Positions 34,380 to 45,209 of a stretch of 64,000 nt of DNA are shown in pieces (position 1 is the stretch's first letter; each line of letters opens with the position of its first letter). The notes under the pieces are model-generated. The model was given only the letters and a program-made list of their open reading frames with translations, was not told where the DNA came from and did not search any database. The DNA is taken from positions 27,519,273 through 27,583,272 of the forward strand of contig CM064512.1 of assembly GCA_032716605.1 (NCBI GenBank), written 5' to 3'. The position numbers and the translations under genes are program-made. The DNA comes from Paralithodes platypus (lineage: Eukaryota > Arthropoda > Malacostraca > Decapoda > Lithodidae).

Positions 34380-35540
34380 ATGCAGCCCCGATGCGGTCTA
34401 TCGTGTCGTCAACTCTCGATAAGGGATAATGCACCACTCTCGCAATCAACACACTCACTGATCTTGCCACTTAACACAGGTTGTAAAGTTACAGGCAACG
34501 ACCACTCACGACATTCCTTATCCCGCAGACCCTTCGTCAACACGTAAGCCAGCTCTGCTTGCACCACAGGCTGTCGAGCAGGATTTATACGGTAGGGAAT
34601 TAAACTGAGCCTTGCACTGTCTCCAGCCTCCATGTCGGATTCTACCCCGTACATCAGTCCTGGAGAAGTAACAAACATGCGGATGCACTGCCACAGCATA
34701 GTAAACAACTTATCTCGCAGAACAACATGCCTAGTGCCCTCCCACAACCCAGCCGAGACCGCAACTTCTAACCTGTAGTCTCCCTCCTTCTCCACCTTCG
34801 TCCCTAGAACAGCCAGATCATGAGAGGGACAATCAGTACCACCTGTGCAGTCACTCCCATAGTTCATTATTGCTAAGGCTTCCCCGCCGATATCGTACAT
34901 GCGCACCCCCGCATTCCTTACGACTACATCTGCCTGCGCAGCATCACCGCTTTTAGCGACATGGCCAGATACAGTCGGTCTATGGTAGGGCTGTTGCATT
35001 CGACTAGAGCAGCATTGGGAGGCTATACGACGACCGGGCACATCCACTCCACAGCCAATCTCACCAATCTGCTCAATGTCCTCCTTCTGACCACCACCCT
35101 TGACAGCCATGGGTCGACCTTGACCTGACAACCATGTCCAAGCCTCGTCGCCCACCTTGAACCACCGAAACAACGAGGCTAACAGTCTCCCAACATTCAC
35201 GTGACCTGCCCGCGGAACATCTTGCACCGCCTGAGTTGTGAGGCTCAGGGGCTCGGCACGACCAGTGGGGTATGAACCGAGCTGGTGCTGGAGCGCTGCA
35301 CACTGCTGCTCAGGCAGGTGCTCTAGCGCTTCCACAGCCACCAGACTCGTGTCCCCCGCCCACTGCTCCGCCGAGACATGATAATCCCTACTCTCCTCCA
35401 CCTGTGCCCTATTGCCCCCCTCTCCTTCTCCACCTTGGCCGCTGCAGACCAACGCAGGGACAGTAGGCTGCTCGGTGGTTGCCTCACAAATTCCTCCAAC
35501 AGGTTCACATGACATGTTTCCCCGTCCTCGTGTTTGATCT
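34380..35540 (-). pseudogene. G2 mosaic integrase-end / linker / RT start
   Basis: Reading minus from 35540: CHVNLLEEFVRQPP (end of a G1-type integrase), a pre-RT linker with VEALEHLPEQQCAALQHQLGSYP, then FKVGDEAWTWLSGQGRPMAVK and IGEIGCGVDVPGRR. These match FKVGDEVLALL...IGEVEYVIDTPDHR of the G3 integrase C-terminus. Next come GSDCTGGTDCPSHDL (also in G3) and the RT N-terminus SLIPYRINPARQP...EWSLPVTLQP, RVDDTIDRIGA and LVKGFWQVPL. Integrase material thus comes before RT in two forms. The palm with the YxDD box is missing. Confidence 0.75.
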
Positions 35541-35544
35541 CGAC

Positions 35545-36465
35545 AGCACCATTACCACACTTCTGAACTTCCGGATCCTCCAACTGCAGTTTACAAATAT
35601 CTGAGGGAACCAACCTGTCTGAATGCTTCCGAAGCAACCCAAGTCCTCCCCCAATATCAAACTGAGCAACCCTTTTTTCTCTCTGTGTGTAACGTTGCTG
35701 CCTCGGAGTCTCTTCTTGCCCTACCTCCTCACTAGCTGTGACAGGTCCTGGGGCTTCTCCAGACTCCAACAATGGTGCTAATACTGAGCCGCCAAGAAGC
35801 GCTGGTGGTACTAAACTCGCCAAACTTTTACCAACATTAGTCGTCTTCTTTCGACCGTTCCTCCGTTGATCAGAAGACTGAGGAATAGGCTGTGACACTT
35901 TGGATGCAAGAGGTCCAAAAACAACGCACGCCATAGGTTGTACTTGACACTTCTCTTCCCACTCCTGTTCCTCGCTACTCACGTCGGCTGGCTTCTCGGC
36001 AACGACTAAGGGGGAAACCTCAGAAGTAGGCAACGCAAAGTCGTTGCCGAGAAGGAGGTCGACGCCCCCAACAGGCAAGTTCTCCACAACACCCACATCC
36101 AACTCTCGTGTCACACCATCTACCTCCAGTTCCATCCTGACCAACGGGTATGACCTGATAGCATTGATACCCTGCACCACAACCACCCGTGCCGCGTTTA
36201 TGGGTCTACCAGTAAAGTTCTTCATTAAAGTCTGAGAGGCACCCGTGTCTCGCAACAGCTCAACTCCATGCTTCTTACCAGCCCACTTCACGCAGCCATG
36301 CCCTCGATGGTCACAAAAGACATCGCGGACAGGGTTCGAGCCTTCCGGATTCTTCTCCACTGGCTGTGTCCCAGCCTCTGACGTTATACCCTGGGCAAAC
36401 TCAGACGACTTCGGGGACACCCCAATGTTGCGAGCCAAAGACACGACTGCATTAGGTAGCTTGCT
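35545..36465 (-). pseudogene. G2 aspartic protease region
   Basis: DTG at 36249-36241 in LLRDTGASQTLMKNF, then VVVQGINAIRSYPLV, LPVGGVDLLLGNDFA and the same post-protease linker as G1 ending QLEDPEVQKCGNGAVE. This frame is open for more than 400 codons together with the zinc knuckle, so this part of G2 is the best preserved gag-pro stretch in the window. Confidence 0.85.
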
Positions 36466-37876
36466 TGGACAGGCTCTTGCAAAATGGCCCTTCTCATGAC
36501 AATGAAAACACGAACTCCCCCTTGGGCTTCCCTTGAGGTGGGGAAGGGCCCTGACCCTTCTTAAACAGGACGGTATTAGGTTTATGGTCAGACTTAGTAT
36601 CGTTGCTCTTGTTGTAATGGTTATATGCTGTATCACTGACTCGGGGGGGGTGGAGTGTTGCGCCCCTTGTTACCTGCATCGTTCCGTTGTGCAGACCCGC
36701 ACCCACGAATCAGTGACATCCGAAGGTCAGCCATCTCAGCTGCCTCCTGAAGAGTTCTTGGGTTTTTCTCTTTAAGATTCAACGCCAGATCGCTGCCCGT
36801 ACACTTTAAAAATTGTTCTAGAAGCATCAGCTGTTTCAACTCCTCAAACGTCGATGCCTTCTCAGAACGCAGCCAGTTTCTAAATGCATCGGATAGATCA
36901 CGGGCATGCTCAAGAAAGGTGCACTCACGACCCTTCGTTACACCCCGGAACTTCAATCTGTACGTCTCTGGTTGTAACTCATATGCCCGCAGGACAGCCT
37001 CCTTCAATACCTCGTAATCGATGCACGACTCCAAGGGCAACGCATCATATGCCTTGAGTCCTTTGCCAACCAATCTAGAGGAAACAAGGGCTGCCCACTT
37101 AACCTCGGGCCATTGGTGCTCCCGGCACTTCTTCTCGAAACGCATAACAAATTCAGTGACACCCGACTCATCAAATACAGGGACCAACTTGAGCAGGTGC
37201 GATAACGACTGATCAAGACCTCGATTCCCAGAACCAAGACGCTGCCCTGTCGACTCCACCCTAGACTTCTCAAGATCTATGTCCGCACGGTACTTCGCCT
37301 TTCTCTCCTCAGACTCGGTCTCATATCTGGCCCTTCTCTCCTCAGCCTGAATCTTAGCCATCTCAAACTCCCGCTTCTGCTGCAGCTGCATCTTAGCCAT
37401 CTCAAGCTGGAAGAGCATATCTGCAGTTAAACCTTGAGGAGGAGGAGATGCAACAATTGGAGACTCACCCAAGTGCAAACCATGCTGCCAGTGACTATCG
37501 GCCTGCGGGACCGTACATGGCTCCGGAGCCCGAGGGGGGGGGGGGGGGAAGGAGTCGAGTGGAATGGGGGCTGGGCCGAAAGTGCCCCAGCTCCCGCCCC
37601 ACCCGAAGCCCCACGCACCCCGCCGAGCACACAGGCCACCAGGTCACCTCTCGACATGCTGCTAATGCCCACATGCCCCATGGCCGTGGCCAAACACTGG
37701 AGACCATACCGATCAATCCCCGACACCCGGTCAGCAGTAATAGGTATCTCCAGAAACTTCCTTGCATCCTCCTCACTAGCTATAACTCTAATGTCATCTA
37801 ACAAAGCCCGCTGCTGCACCTCAGTTTCTATTTCCCGTACTGTGTCCTCACTGTACACTGATCCGTCGTACGACAT
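36466..37876 (-). pseudogene. G2 gag with SCAN-like capsid region and zinc knuckle
   Basis: ATG at 37876 (MSYDGSVYSEDTV) is chosen because G1 starts the same way. Then EEDARKFLEI...DRYGLQCLATAMG, coiled-coil (KAKYRADIDLEKSRVEST), LSHLLKLVPVFDESGVTEFV, YELQPETYRLKFRG. The SCAN-like segment is FLEHARDLSDAFRNWLRSEK...LMLLEQFLK...EAAEMADL (about 36910-36720). The CCHC knuckle CFHCHEKGHFARAC is at 36510-36469 and complete, in contrast to G1. Frameshifts near 37450 (a G/C run at 37532-37546) and 36640 split the gene. Confidence 0.85.
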
Positions 37877-38087
37877 AGTGTCCACCGAAAATTCTCAACG
37901 TTTATAAAAAAAAAAGTACCTAAACTCTTATGCAGCACTATTCACTCAAAAATACAAGATGCTCGAAGACTCTTAAGTGTTATACTACTTACCCAAAAAA
38001 AATCCACGTGTCCACTATATTCCTTTAAACAAAACAAATGACCACAACACTCCTGCAATATTTCTCTAAGTTCATAAAATCCTAAGC

Positions 38088-38097
38088 AAGGTCGCCA
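38088..38097 (-). other. Primer-binding site of G2
   Basis: Minus-strand TGGCGACCTT two bases inside the 5' LTR (which starts inward of 38100). Identical to the decamers of G1 and G3. Confidence 0.7.
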
Positions 38098-38099
38098 TT

Positions 38100-39919
38100 T
38101 GTTACGACCGGGGCTCGTATAAAACAAGGGCTCTTAATCATTGGACTAGGAAAGCACACAGCCACAACGGTAACACTAGATCCAACCCCTGAACTTATAA
38201 TGCCGGCGCACAAAAATACCTATACCCTCCAGAGTTAAATCTGCGATAACGGGGTATCCTATAACTCAGTATAAGTGCACTACTACTACAGGCTGATGAT
38301 CTCTGATACAGCCTGATCACAACAACATACAATTACGGTAATAAGGTATACTAGGAAAAGATAGAGATCTTAATTAAATCACTGCAATGATTTAATGCAA
38401 ACTAGAAGAAGGTATATTTAAAGTTACTCTAAACAATAATGAACTGTCACTCCTATACTAAAGAAAGTGAACGAATGTCCCAAAGCATCGAGCAGGAATC
38501 TTCTGAAGAAAGTCTGATGCTGGGGTAAGATGATCGTATCGGATTTTGAACTGTTATATAAAGCAGGGTCAATATAGGACAAGTGTAGAGACAGACAGTG
38601 TCAACTGACACGGGAATAACGATAAATGCACACTAGTATTATCTCCAACAACAAAAGAAGTCCTTCGTCAGGCAACTCAAGAAACCTGCTCAGGTTGTGC
38701 AACTCAACAACAACCAAGGCTTACAGTCAACGTGAATAAAAATGCTGCATACATAAAATAAGAGTTTATACGTCTAAACGGGTGTCTGCTAGGCTAATAA
38801 AGTCTAGCTGGGATGTCGTAGGCTAGGAAACAATGGCTGAGCAACCGGCTCGTAGCCTAGCGAGGTCCTTAAGCCTGTGCGGCCAAATTACGTTAATTGA
38901 CGGGGTGCTCTCTTGAGAGATCCAGATCGCTAGTATCTGGTTCTCTCCTGGCGATCCTCTCAAAGTTAAAGCAAACGAGTTAGCACAGTGTTGGGTGGCA
39001 GAGGCAAAAACCCTCACTCGCAACACAGTGCTAAACTCACAAGGTACACAGTCAGAAAGACCACCTAGGCTTCCCACGTCTCCGTTGCGATTGTACAGGT
39101 TCAACAAAACCTAGTACACATCGGAAATCACAACAACAATGGCCTCACCCCAGTCTAGCATTAAATAGCCCAGCAGACAGCCAAGGAATAGTTAGGGAGA
39201 CACCGTGAGTGTGTCGAACCTCTACAGACAAAATGGTAACCCCTCTAAAATGCCTAACTATACATATAATATCCGAGAGCTTCAGCATATAATACGATGG
39301 CCGATATATGAAATCGTGCAGAACCAAAGGGGAGTTATGATATTAAATAGAGAGGAAGAATGAGAGGTAAGAAGTTGAGAGAGAGAGAAAGTGCTCTATA
39401 GGTAGAAGTCGGTGACAGGTGGCAAGGGATATGTTAAGGGTGTGCTGGTCAAACAAGCTCTGAAGAGAGTAGCTCCTTGGGACCCCTAGGATCACGCACA
39501 AAGGCATGGTGGTCAGCCAATCACAGGCCGCTACGTCATCAAGCAGCAGGGCTGCAGAAGGCGCCAGGAACCAGCAGCCAATCAAGAGGCGTGGGAAGGC
39601 ACGCGCACGAGCCCACAAGCAAGGGGGAGGCAGCACATGTATACGCACGCACACACTACCACCCCACTGCCTATATTATTCTCTCTCCTTAACTATATAC
39701 AATGCATCTTATGTTCTACTCATGATATAAAATGCTTCCCCTTGTCACAGACGAAAATAAAGACCACCACAGGACTGTCTGCAACAACACGAACACTATG
39801 AAAGAAAGAACAACATTGTAGATAGACTGTAGCCAAATACCTTGCCCCGGCGAGTGCTAGCGAGTGGCCAAGCGAGCGGCTGAGCCCACATGGCGTTCTG
39901 CCACGCTGCAGGCGTCACA
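38100..39919 (-). repeat. 5' LTR of G2
   Basis: 1820 bp, followed outside by the GGTA target copy. It shares with the left LTR a (GA)n tract near 39380 and the same ends. Promoter position not clear. Confidence 0.9.
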
Positions 39920-40077
39920 GGTATGTCATCAGTAGGTACCGTCCTCGCAGGCATGTTCTTTCCTGGGGTCGGGAGAAGTGCCTGAGTAATGCAGGCGACC
40001 TGATTGAAGTGTGTTGAGGATTCGCTTGTTTCCTCTTGTTGTGGTGGCAGTGGTTGATGGTGCGTGAGGGGCCTCAT
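39920..40077 (-). pseudogene. Unknown ORF, 5' part (3' part at 28264-28463)
   Basis: ATG at 40077 opens a frame (MRPLTHHQPLPPQQEE) that reaches the G2 boundary at codon 53. In the state before both insertions it would continue at 28463. Rich in P, Q and T; no domain recognised. Confidence 0.35.
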
Positions 40078-41103
40078 CTCTGTGGTTTATCTCTGTGGTT
40101 TGTCTCCTTGGCGCTTTTCTTCCCTATCTCAAACAATAATAACGTATTACATAAAACTGTTCCAATATTGTTAAAAGGTTGGTCTTTAATTACCTCTCCG
40201 TACAATCCCCAACACTTTAGGGAACGTTATCTGTGTCGGACATTCAATTTTTAAAACATATCACAGATTACATGAAATGTCAATGAAAGCTAGTAACACA
40301 TAATACAGTTGCAATTTAATTTGATGCCATAATTCAAGACAAATACACTATATTAATCGCAAAAACACACATTCCGTCGATTACAACATGATAAGACAAC
40401 TTTAGTAAAATAAGTGAACATAATTTGAATCATAATAATTAAAAGAAGGACTTTTTACCTATAGAAGCAAGGTCTAGGACTCGAGGTTGAGTGGTCAAAC
40501 AGGAAGCATATATTTATAAACACATATATATCCCGGATATAATGTTCTTAACCATCCTAGGATTTTCATTATGTAATTAAAATGTTATGATATATACTGT
40601 ATATACGAAAAAAAAAAAAAAAAATCCATAAATTTACACACTGATAATTGCATAAAATATTAATTATACATAACTGGTTGATTCAAAATGTAATACATGT
40701 GTAATTTATTCTCAGGATGGTTAAAATGAGGTGTCCATGAGTGTACATACATACTGTAGAATTTAGATGTAGCCTACACCCCGGTAGACGCTAATAGACA
40801 AAATTAAAGTAGACATTTTGGAGCGGCGACACTATAATTTTGTTTGTTGGTGTATAGGCTACAGCTTACAGTTATATAACCAAATATAGGCTACAGTTTA
40901 CAGAGTTCAAACAATCTTAATTAGATTTATTAGAAGCTCAACAGTTAATGTATAAACTACATCTACAGAACGGTATAATTTATATAATGAAAAAAAGGAT
41001 GAATCAATAAATATATAAGTGATAATGTTTCCTACAGCAATCTGGAAAGAAATGTCATTGCATAATTAAATTTTCCCAGATTGCGAACTTCATAGGGCTA
41101 CTG
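40078..41103. other. AT-rich non-coding, poly(A) run
   Basis: Contains an A run at about 40607-40624. No coding frame or TIR found. May include part of the G3 5' LTR, for which no second copy is available to test. Confidence 0.35.
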
Positions 41104-41560
41104 TACTGTCGCCGTCAATAATTTCTTGGACACCCAACTCACAAGGAGTCATGATTTGTTCTGGTAACACTGTTGCCCCCCCCCCCCCCCCCTTCTTCCC
41201 CTTCCACCCCCTCTGTATGGTTTCTCATCCCTCTCCCCCTCATTCTCCTACGTCGTCTCCTACTGTAAGCTCCGCCCCCTCGCTTCGTCCACCAACACAT
41301 CCCTCACATTACTATCTCCGAAATATTAATTAATTATAACTGCTATGAGTTTTAGAAGCTTCTTTAAGGGGAGAATACACATTACTCTCTGTTTCGGGAT
41401 TTTATCCATTCGGCCCCATTCAGCCAAGTGTTTTAAGAAGTCTATCTAGGTGTAAACAAATTGTTGACGAGCAATACCGAGGGAGGGGCAACACTGTTAC
41501 CAAAACAAATCACCAGTCATCGTCAGATGGATGTCCAGGAAACTATTGACGGCGACAGTA
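41104..41560. mobile_element. Mariner-like MITE with 31-bp TIRs
   Basis: CTGTCGCCGTCAATAATTTC (41106) is inverted at the right end as GGCGACAG (41551-41558). The full inverted match is about 31 bp with 3 differences, flanked by TA on both sides. The 453-bp interior contains a C run at about 41167-41182 and no transposase. Confidence 0.75.
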
Positions 41561-41600
41561 CATATGCATACATAAAATGCATATATTCCTAGACATATAC

Positions 41601-42094
41601 TTAACCCGGGAACTGCAGAGAGACTCTTAAGAGTTCCCCCGGCGGACTGCGGGAAGACTCTTAGAGTCAGAGAAAAAAAATATAAATTTTAACCCTTTAC
41701 TAGCGGCGCTCGACTTAAGTCGAGTGAAAGAAACTGGGAGAAAACGGGTGAAAAATGGGTGAAGATAGAGTGAAAATGGGTGGAACAGTAATGAACCATA
41801 CATCCGACATCTGTGGCCTCCCGGCCCACACTAACTCCAGTTCCCCCACCGCACGGGTGGATGACAGTGTGACCAATAGTTAGCGAAAAGTGAACAATGT
41901 AGCAATATCAGCTAAACTTCCATCTTTGAGGTAACACTGTCAGGGCTCCACGAGTGCTACGTAGCTGTATGTGGTGTCATTGTGTAGCGATTTCCGCCTA
42001 GTTTTCGGCACAATACAGTTCCTTTCATGCTGATGGTTGATATAGCAGTCAGAATGGCCTGAAAAGGCCACAGACCCCCCGCTAGACAAAGGTT

Positions 42095-42125
<31 letters not shown>

Positions 42126-42612
42126 TTTGCCCTTGGGCCATGCAAAATATCAGTCCTCTACCTCCCCTCCTTCCCCACTTTACTCACCTCCTTCAGTTAT
42201 CACCTATTTTCCCTGTTATTCCCTTATTCTGAGGTATATTTTCGTGCTAACATTAGCGAGTTGCAAGCAGGGCATTGTCATCACTGTTAGCAAGCGAGTG
42301 CAAGAGAGAGAGAGAGTATCGATCGACAGTGTCTTAGTGGCCTTGGGGGAAATTGGCGGGAAAGCAGGTTGCCTCACCCATACATTATGTAACTCGCGGC
42401 CTGTAGCGCCGATTTTGACCATCCAAACGCTCTTTTCACTAGTTTTATTGTTGTAACAGGTTAATACCTCTATAATCAACCTATAATAGGCGCATACGGA
42501 TAAGTATTAATGCTATTTATGGTAAAATTAATATTTTAGTGATGGAAACAGCTCATATACATGCGCACAGGCAGAGGTGTCTAATTACCCCCATGCACAC
42601 TGAAGAGGTTAA
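41601..42612 (+). mobile_element. TTAA-flanked MITE family T2, copy 1
   Basis: TTAA at 41601-41604 and 42609-42612. It starts CCCGGGAACTGC and ends ACTGAAGAGG. Matches 55807-56388 along its length once the nested element at 41693-42092 is removed (then about 600 bp). Interior is non-coding, includes A runs, a (GA)n tract and AGACTCTTAAGAGT words near the left end. Confidence 0.75.
41689..42096. mobile_element. TTAA-flanked MITE family T3, nested in T2
   Basis: TTAA at 41689-41692 and 42093-42096. Ends CCCTTTACTAGCGGCG and (other strand) CCTTTGTCTAGCGGGG form imperfect 16-bp inverted repeats. The T2 copy at 55.8 kb lacks it and shows AATTTAAAACA at this place, the empty site. Its left end resembles the T3 copy at 23.8 kb. 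Confidence 0.75.
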
Positions 42613-42761
42613 TAAGCAAAGAGGATGATAACCATTTTTCCAAGAGAACCTGCGTGTCTTGGTATTTGAGTCCGATATTAAGAGCGTGTCTGTTGCAATG
42701 TAGTGCGGTGCTGTGGGCTAGGCTATGTAAGCATCTGGTTGCCCCGGCTCTTGTTGTAACA
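42613..42761 (+). repeat. End of the G3 5' LTR
   Basis: Sequence ending TTGTTGTAACA, followed by GTGGCGACCTT (primer-binding site 42763-42772). Similar ending to the G1 and G2 LTRs. The LTR is interrupted by T2 at a TTAA and perhaps by the mariner-like MITE; its start is not defined. Confidence 0.55.
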
Positions 42762-42908
42762 GTGGCGACCTTATGTGATAGTGTGATAGTATAGAGTTCT
42801 TGTGGGGTGAAGCATTATATTTAAATTGTCAGTAATTTTTCTTTCAGTTGAAAGTCTACAGACGTAGTACTCTTATTTCATTAACCCGTGTCCACAACTA
42901 TTGCTAAG

Positions 42909-44600
42909 ATGTTGCATGTTGATTACATTCCTGTTCATATTGTGGAGAAGGAGGACGTTTTGCAGTTTATTACAACCCAACCTAGTCAAGAAGAGGTTGC
43001 TAGCAGAAGTAGCGCTGAATTAAGACGTGTGTTGGAGATGCATGGTTGGAGGTGCAGTGGTATGGCTAAAGCAGAGTTAGTTCAAGAGTTATCTAAGCTA
43101 GTTGCACAGCAGAATGGTCTTCAGGAAGCTAGTACTTGTGTCGTGGATGATGGCTACCATTCTGCTGGGGACCGGAGTGGAGCAACAACTCCGGCAGTCT
43201 CCTACTATTACCACAGCACCTGCCACCACGCCTCCACCATCGGCAGTTATCCCTATCAGTACGGCCCCTTCATTTTCACAGGGCTATGTTCATGCCCTAT
43301 GGCTGTACATTTGTTTCAAGTTATGCTAGCAATCCCCCGTATCCTCCTTCTTCCCCCTATGTGTCGTGGGCCACACCCCAGCATTTCACTGCCACTCATA
43401 CGGTGGCTGCTCAGCACAATGTTCCCCCTTATGCCCAGTTTCCTCCTATAACTCCGATTGGGTCAAGAAGGAGTCCAGAGATTGAGATTCAGCTTAAGAG
43501 AATGGAGATGGAAGAGAGACAGAAATATAGAGAGCTTGCATTGAGGAAGAGGGAGATAGACAGAGAGATAGAGGAGAAGATAATACAGGCAGATTTGGAG
43601 AAGTCGAAGTTGGAAACTAGTGGGCAAAGACGACAGGGGAATAATGCTGGGCATACATCTAAGGAGGAGGCAGAAGAGGTACTGTTGTCTCGACGGCTGA
43701 AACACGTGCCGGCCTTCGATGAACTTAAGGTCACGGAGTGGTTCTTACGTTTTGAGAAGAAGGCCCACGAGTATCAGTGGCCGAGGTAGCGCTGGGTGGT
43801 GTTGGTGTCTAATGTCTTGAAGGGCAAGGCTCTTGATGCATACAATCGCTTAGAAGTGCAGGAGCTAGAGTATGATGTACTTAAAGAGGCTGTGTTAAAA
43901 GCCTACGAGCTGCGTCCCGAGGCTTACAGGTTGGCCTTCAGGGGGGCTCGGAAGCGGCCGGGGGACTCGCACGTGGAATGTGCCAGGTACCTGCGCGATA
44001 CTATAGCTAAGTGGCTGCACTCAGAGTCAGTGCATACTTTGGAGGCGGCGTGTGAGGTTTGGCTGATGGAGTAGTTTACAAGTATAGTGGAAAAGGACAT
44101 TGGGGCAAAATTAAAAGAAAAGCGGTTTAAATCATTAAGGGAAGCAGCAGTTTGGGCTGACGACTTTGCACTAGCCCAGCGTGGCAGTGGTAAGGGGAGC
44201 ATTGGTGACAGGAGAGACCGACCTGTGCACCAAGCAGCCACAGTATCAGCTCGCCCATCATCACTCAAAGGTACTACAAATAAAACACATTATAACAAGG
44301 CTGACAACCAGCGAGCTTCTACGGAAGTGCGATGTTACTTTTGCAAACAAGTGGGTCATATGAAACCTCAGTGTACTAAGTGGCAGGCTACCCAGGGACC
44401 CAAGGCTGTCCAGTTGGTGGCGACACTAGGGGAGGTGCCTGTGAAAGGCAAGCCAGGTACTGGTGAGTTTGGGAGGCAGTGTTGGCCAGCGCGAAGCAGG
44501 GTAGTAAGCACTTTGCCGCCCCAGATGGTACCACCACCTAAGCATAACCAGACTTCCCCTGATTGGTGTCGGCCTTTCATACATGATGGATCAGTACGGA
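42909..44600 (+). pseudogene. G3 gag with SAP-like N-terminus
   Basis: The first ATG of the frame is at 42909 (MLHVDYIPV). Residues SSAELRRVLEMHGWRCSGM followed by KAELVQELSKLV fit the SAP helix-turn-helix pattern. Two frameshifts (43160-43290) lead into a P/Y/T-rich region, then a coiled-coil of R, E and K (EIEIQLKRMEMEERQKYREL). The capsid has LKHVPAFDELKVTEWFLRFEKK, YELRPEAYRLAFRG and a SCAN-like part (ECARYLRDTIAKWLHSES). The zinc knuckle CYFCKQVGHMKPQC at 44333-44374 is complete. TAG at about 43788 and 44072. Confidence 0.8.
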
Positions 44601-45206
44601 TCGGGGAGCCTGTCAAGGTGTTTAGGGATACTGGTGTGCAGCAATCTATGTGTCTCAGTCTATGTGACAGGGGGACCTATTAGCACCGGAGAGTTTGTTA
44701 TTTGCAGGGGAATCAACAGGAGCAATGTTGTAATTTAGTCCCGGTGACCCTAGAGTGCCTGCTGTTGACCGCCAAGGGTAAGGTGGCCATGGTGGACACT
44801 CTGCCAGTTGAGGGGGTGGATTTTTTGCTCGGGACGGACTTGGCAGGGGATGTAGTTTTCCCGCCTCCTATAGTCGTCGCTAAGGCTGTTTTTGTGCCCC
44901 CTGGTGGTGGTTTTTTGCAAGAAGATAACATGGACTCTATCTACCCTGTGTGTTCAGTGACCAGATCAATGGCACAAGTGGCACAACAGGAAGATGATTT
45001 AGTGGATGCGTGGGCCGACAGCCATGAGTGCGGGGCATCCCATGATGCACTACTAGATGACACTGGCTCGGAGGCAGCGGTGGGCGTGGCTGACCCCAGT
45101 GAGGCTACCGAGACTAGTAGAGGTATCATAGTGTTGGACGAGGAGTCTGACATAGTGCCGCCGACACAACCTTCTGCTATTTTTGAGAGGTCGGAGGTAA
45201 CTGCCT
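44601..45206 (+). pseudogene. G3 aspartic protease region
   Basis: DTG at 44627-44635 (VFRDTGVQQSM), shortly followed by a stop (44681). The next frame has VEGVDFLLGTDLAGDV and VCSVTRSMAQVAQQED, equivalent to VGGVDLLLGNDFA and ACVVTRSLA in G1. Ends in an acidic linker. Confidence 0.8.
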
Positions 45207-45209
45207 AAT

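Larger units (their letters stand above)
31534..39919 (-). mobile_element. Gypsy element G2 (Gmr1-like order), mosaic
   Basis: Two LTRs of about 1.82 kb are bordered by GGTA at 31530-31533 and 39920-39923. The insertion sits directly after the (GAT)n tail of LINE B. On the minus strand: LTR, primer-binding site, gag, protease, an integrase end, pre-RT linker, a second integrase C-terminus, conserved linker, RT start, deletion, RNase H end, polypurine tract, LTR. It carries a T1 MITE. It is non-functional because RT and integrase cores are missing. Confidence 0.9.
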
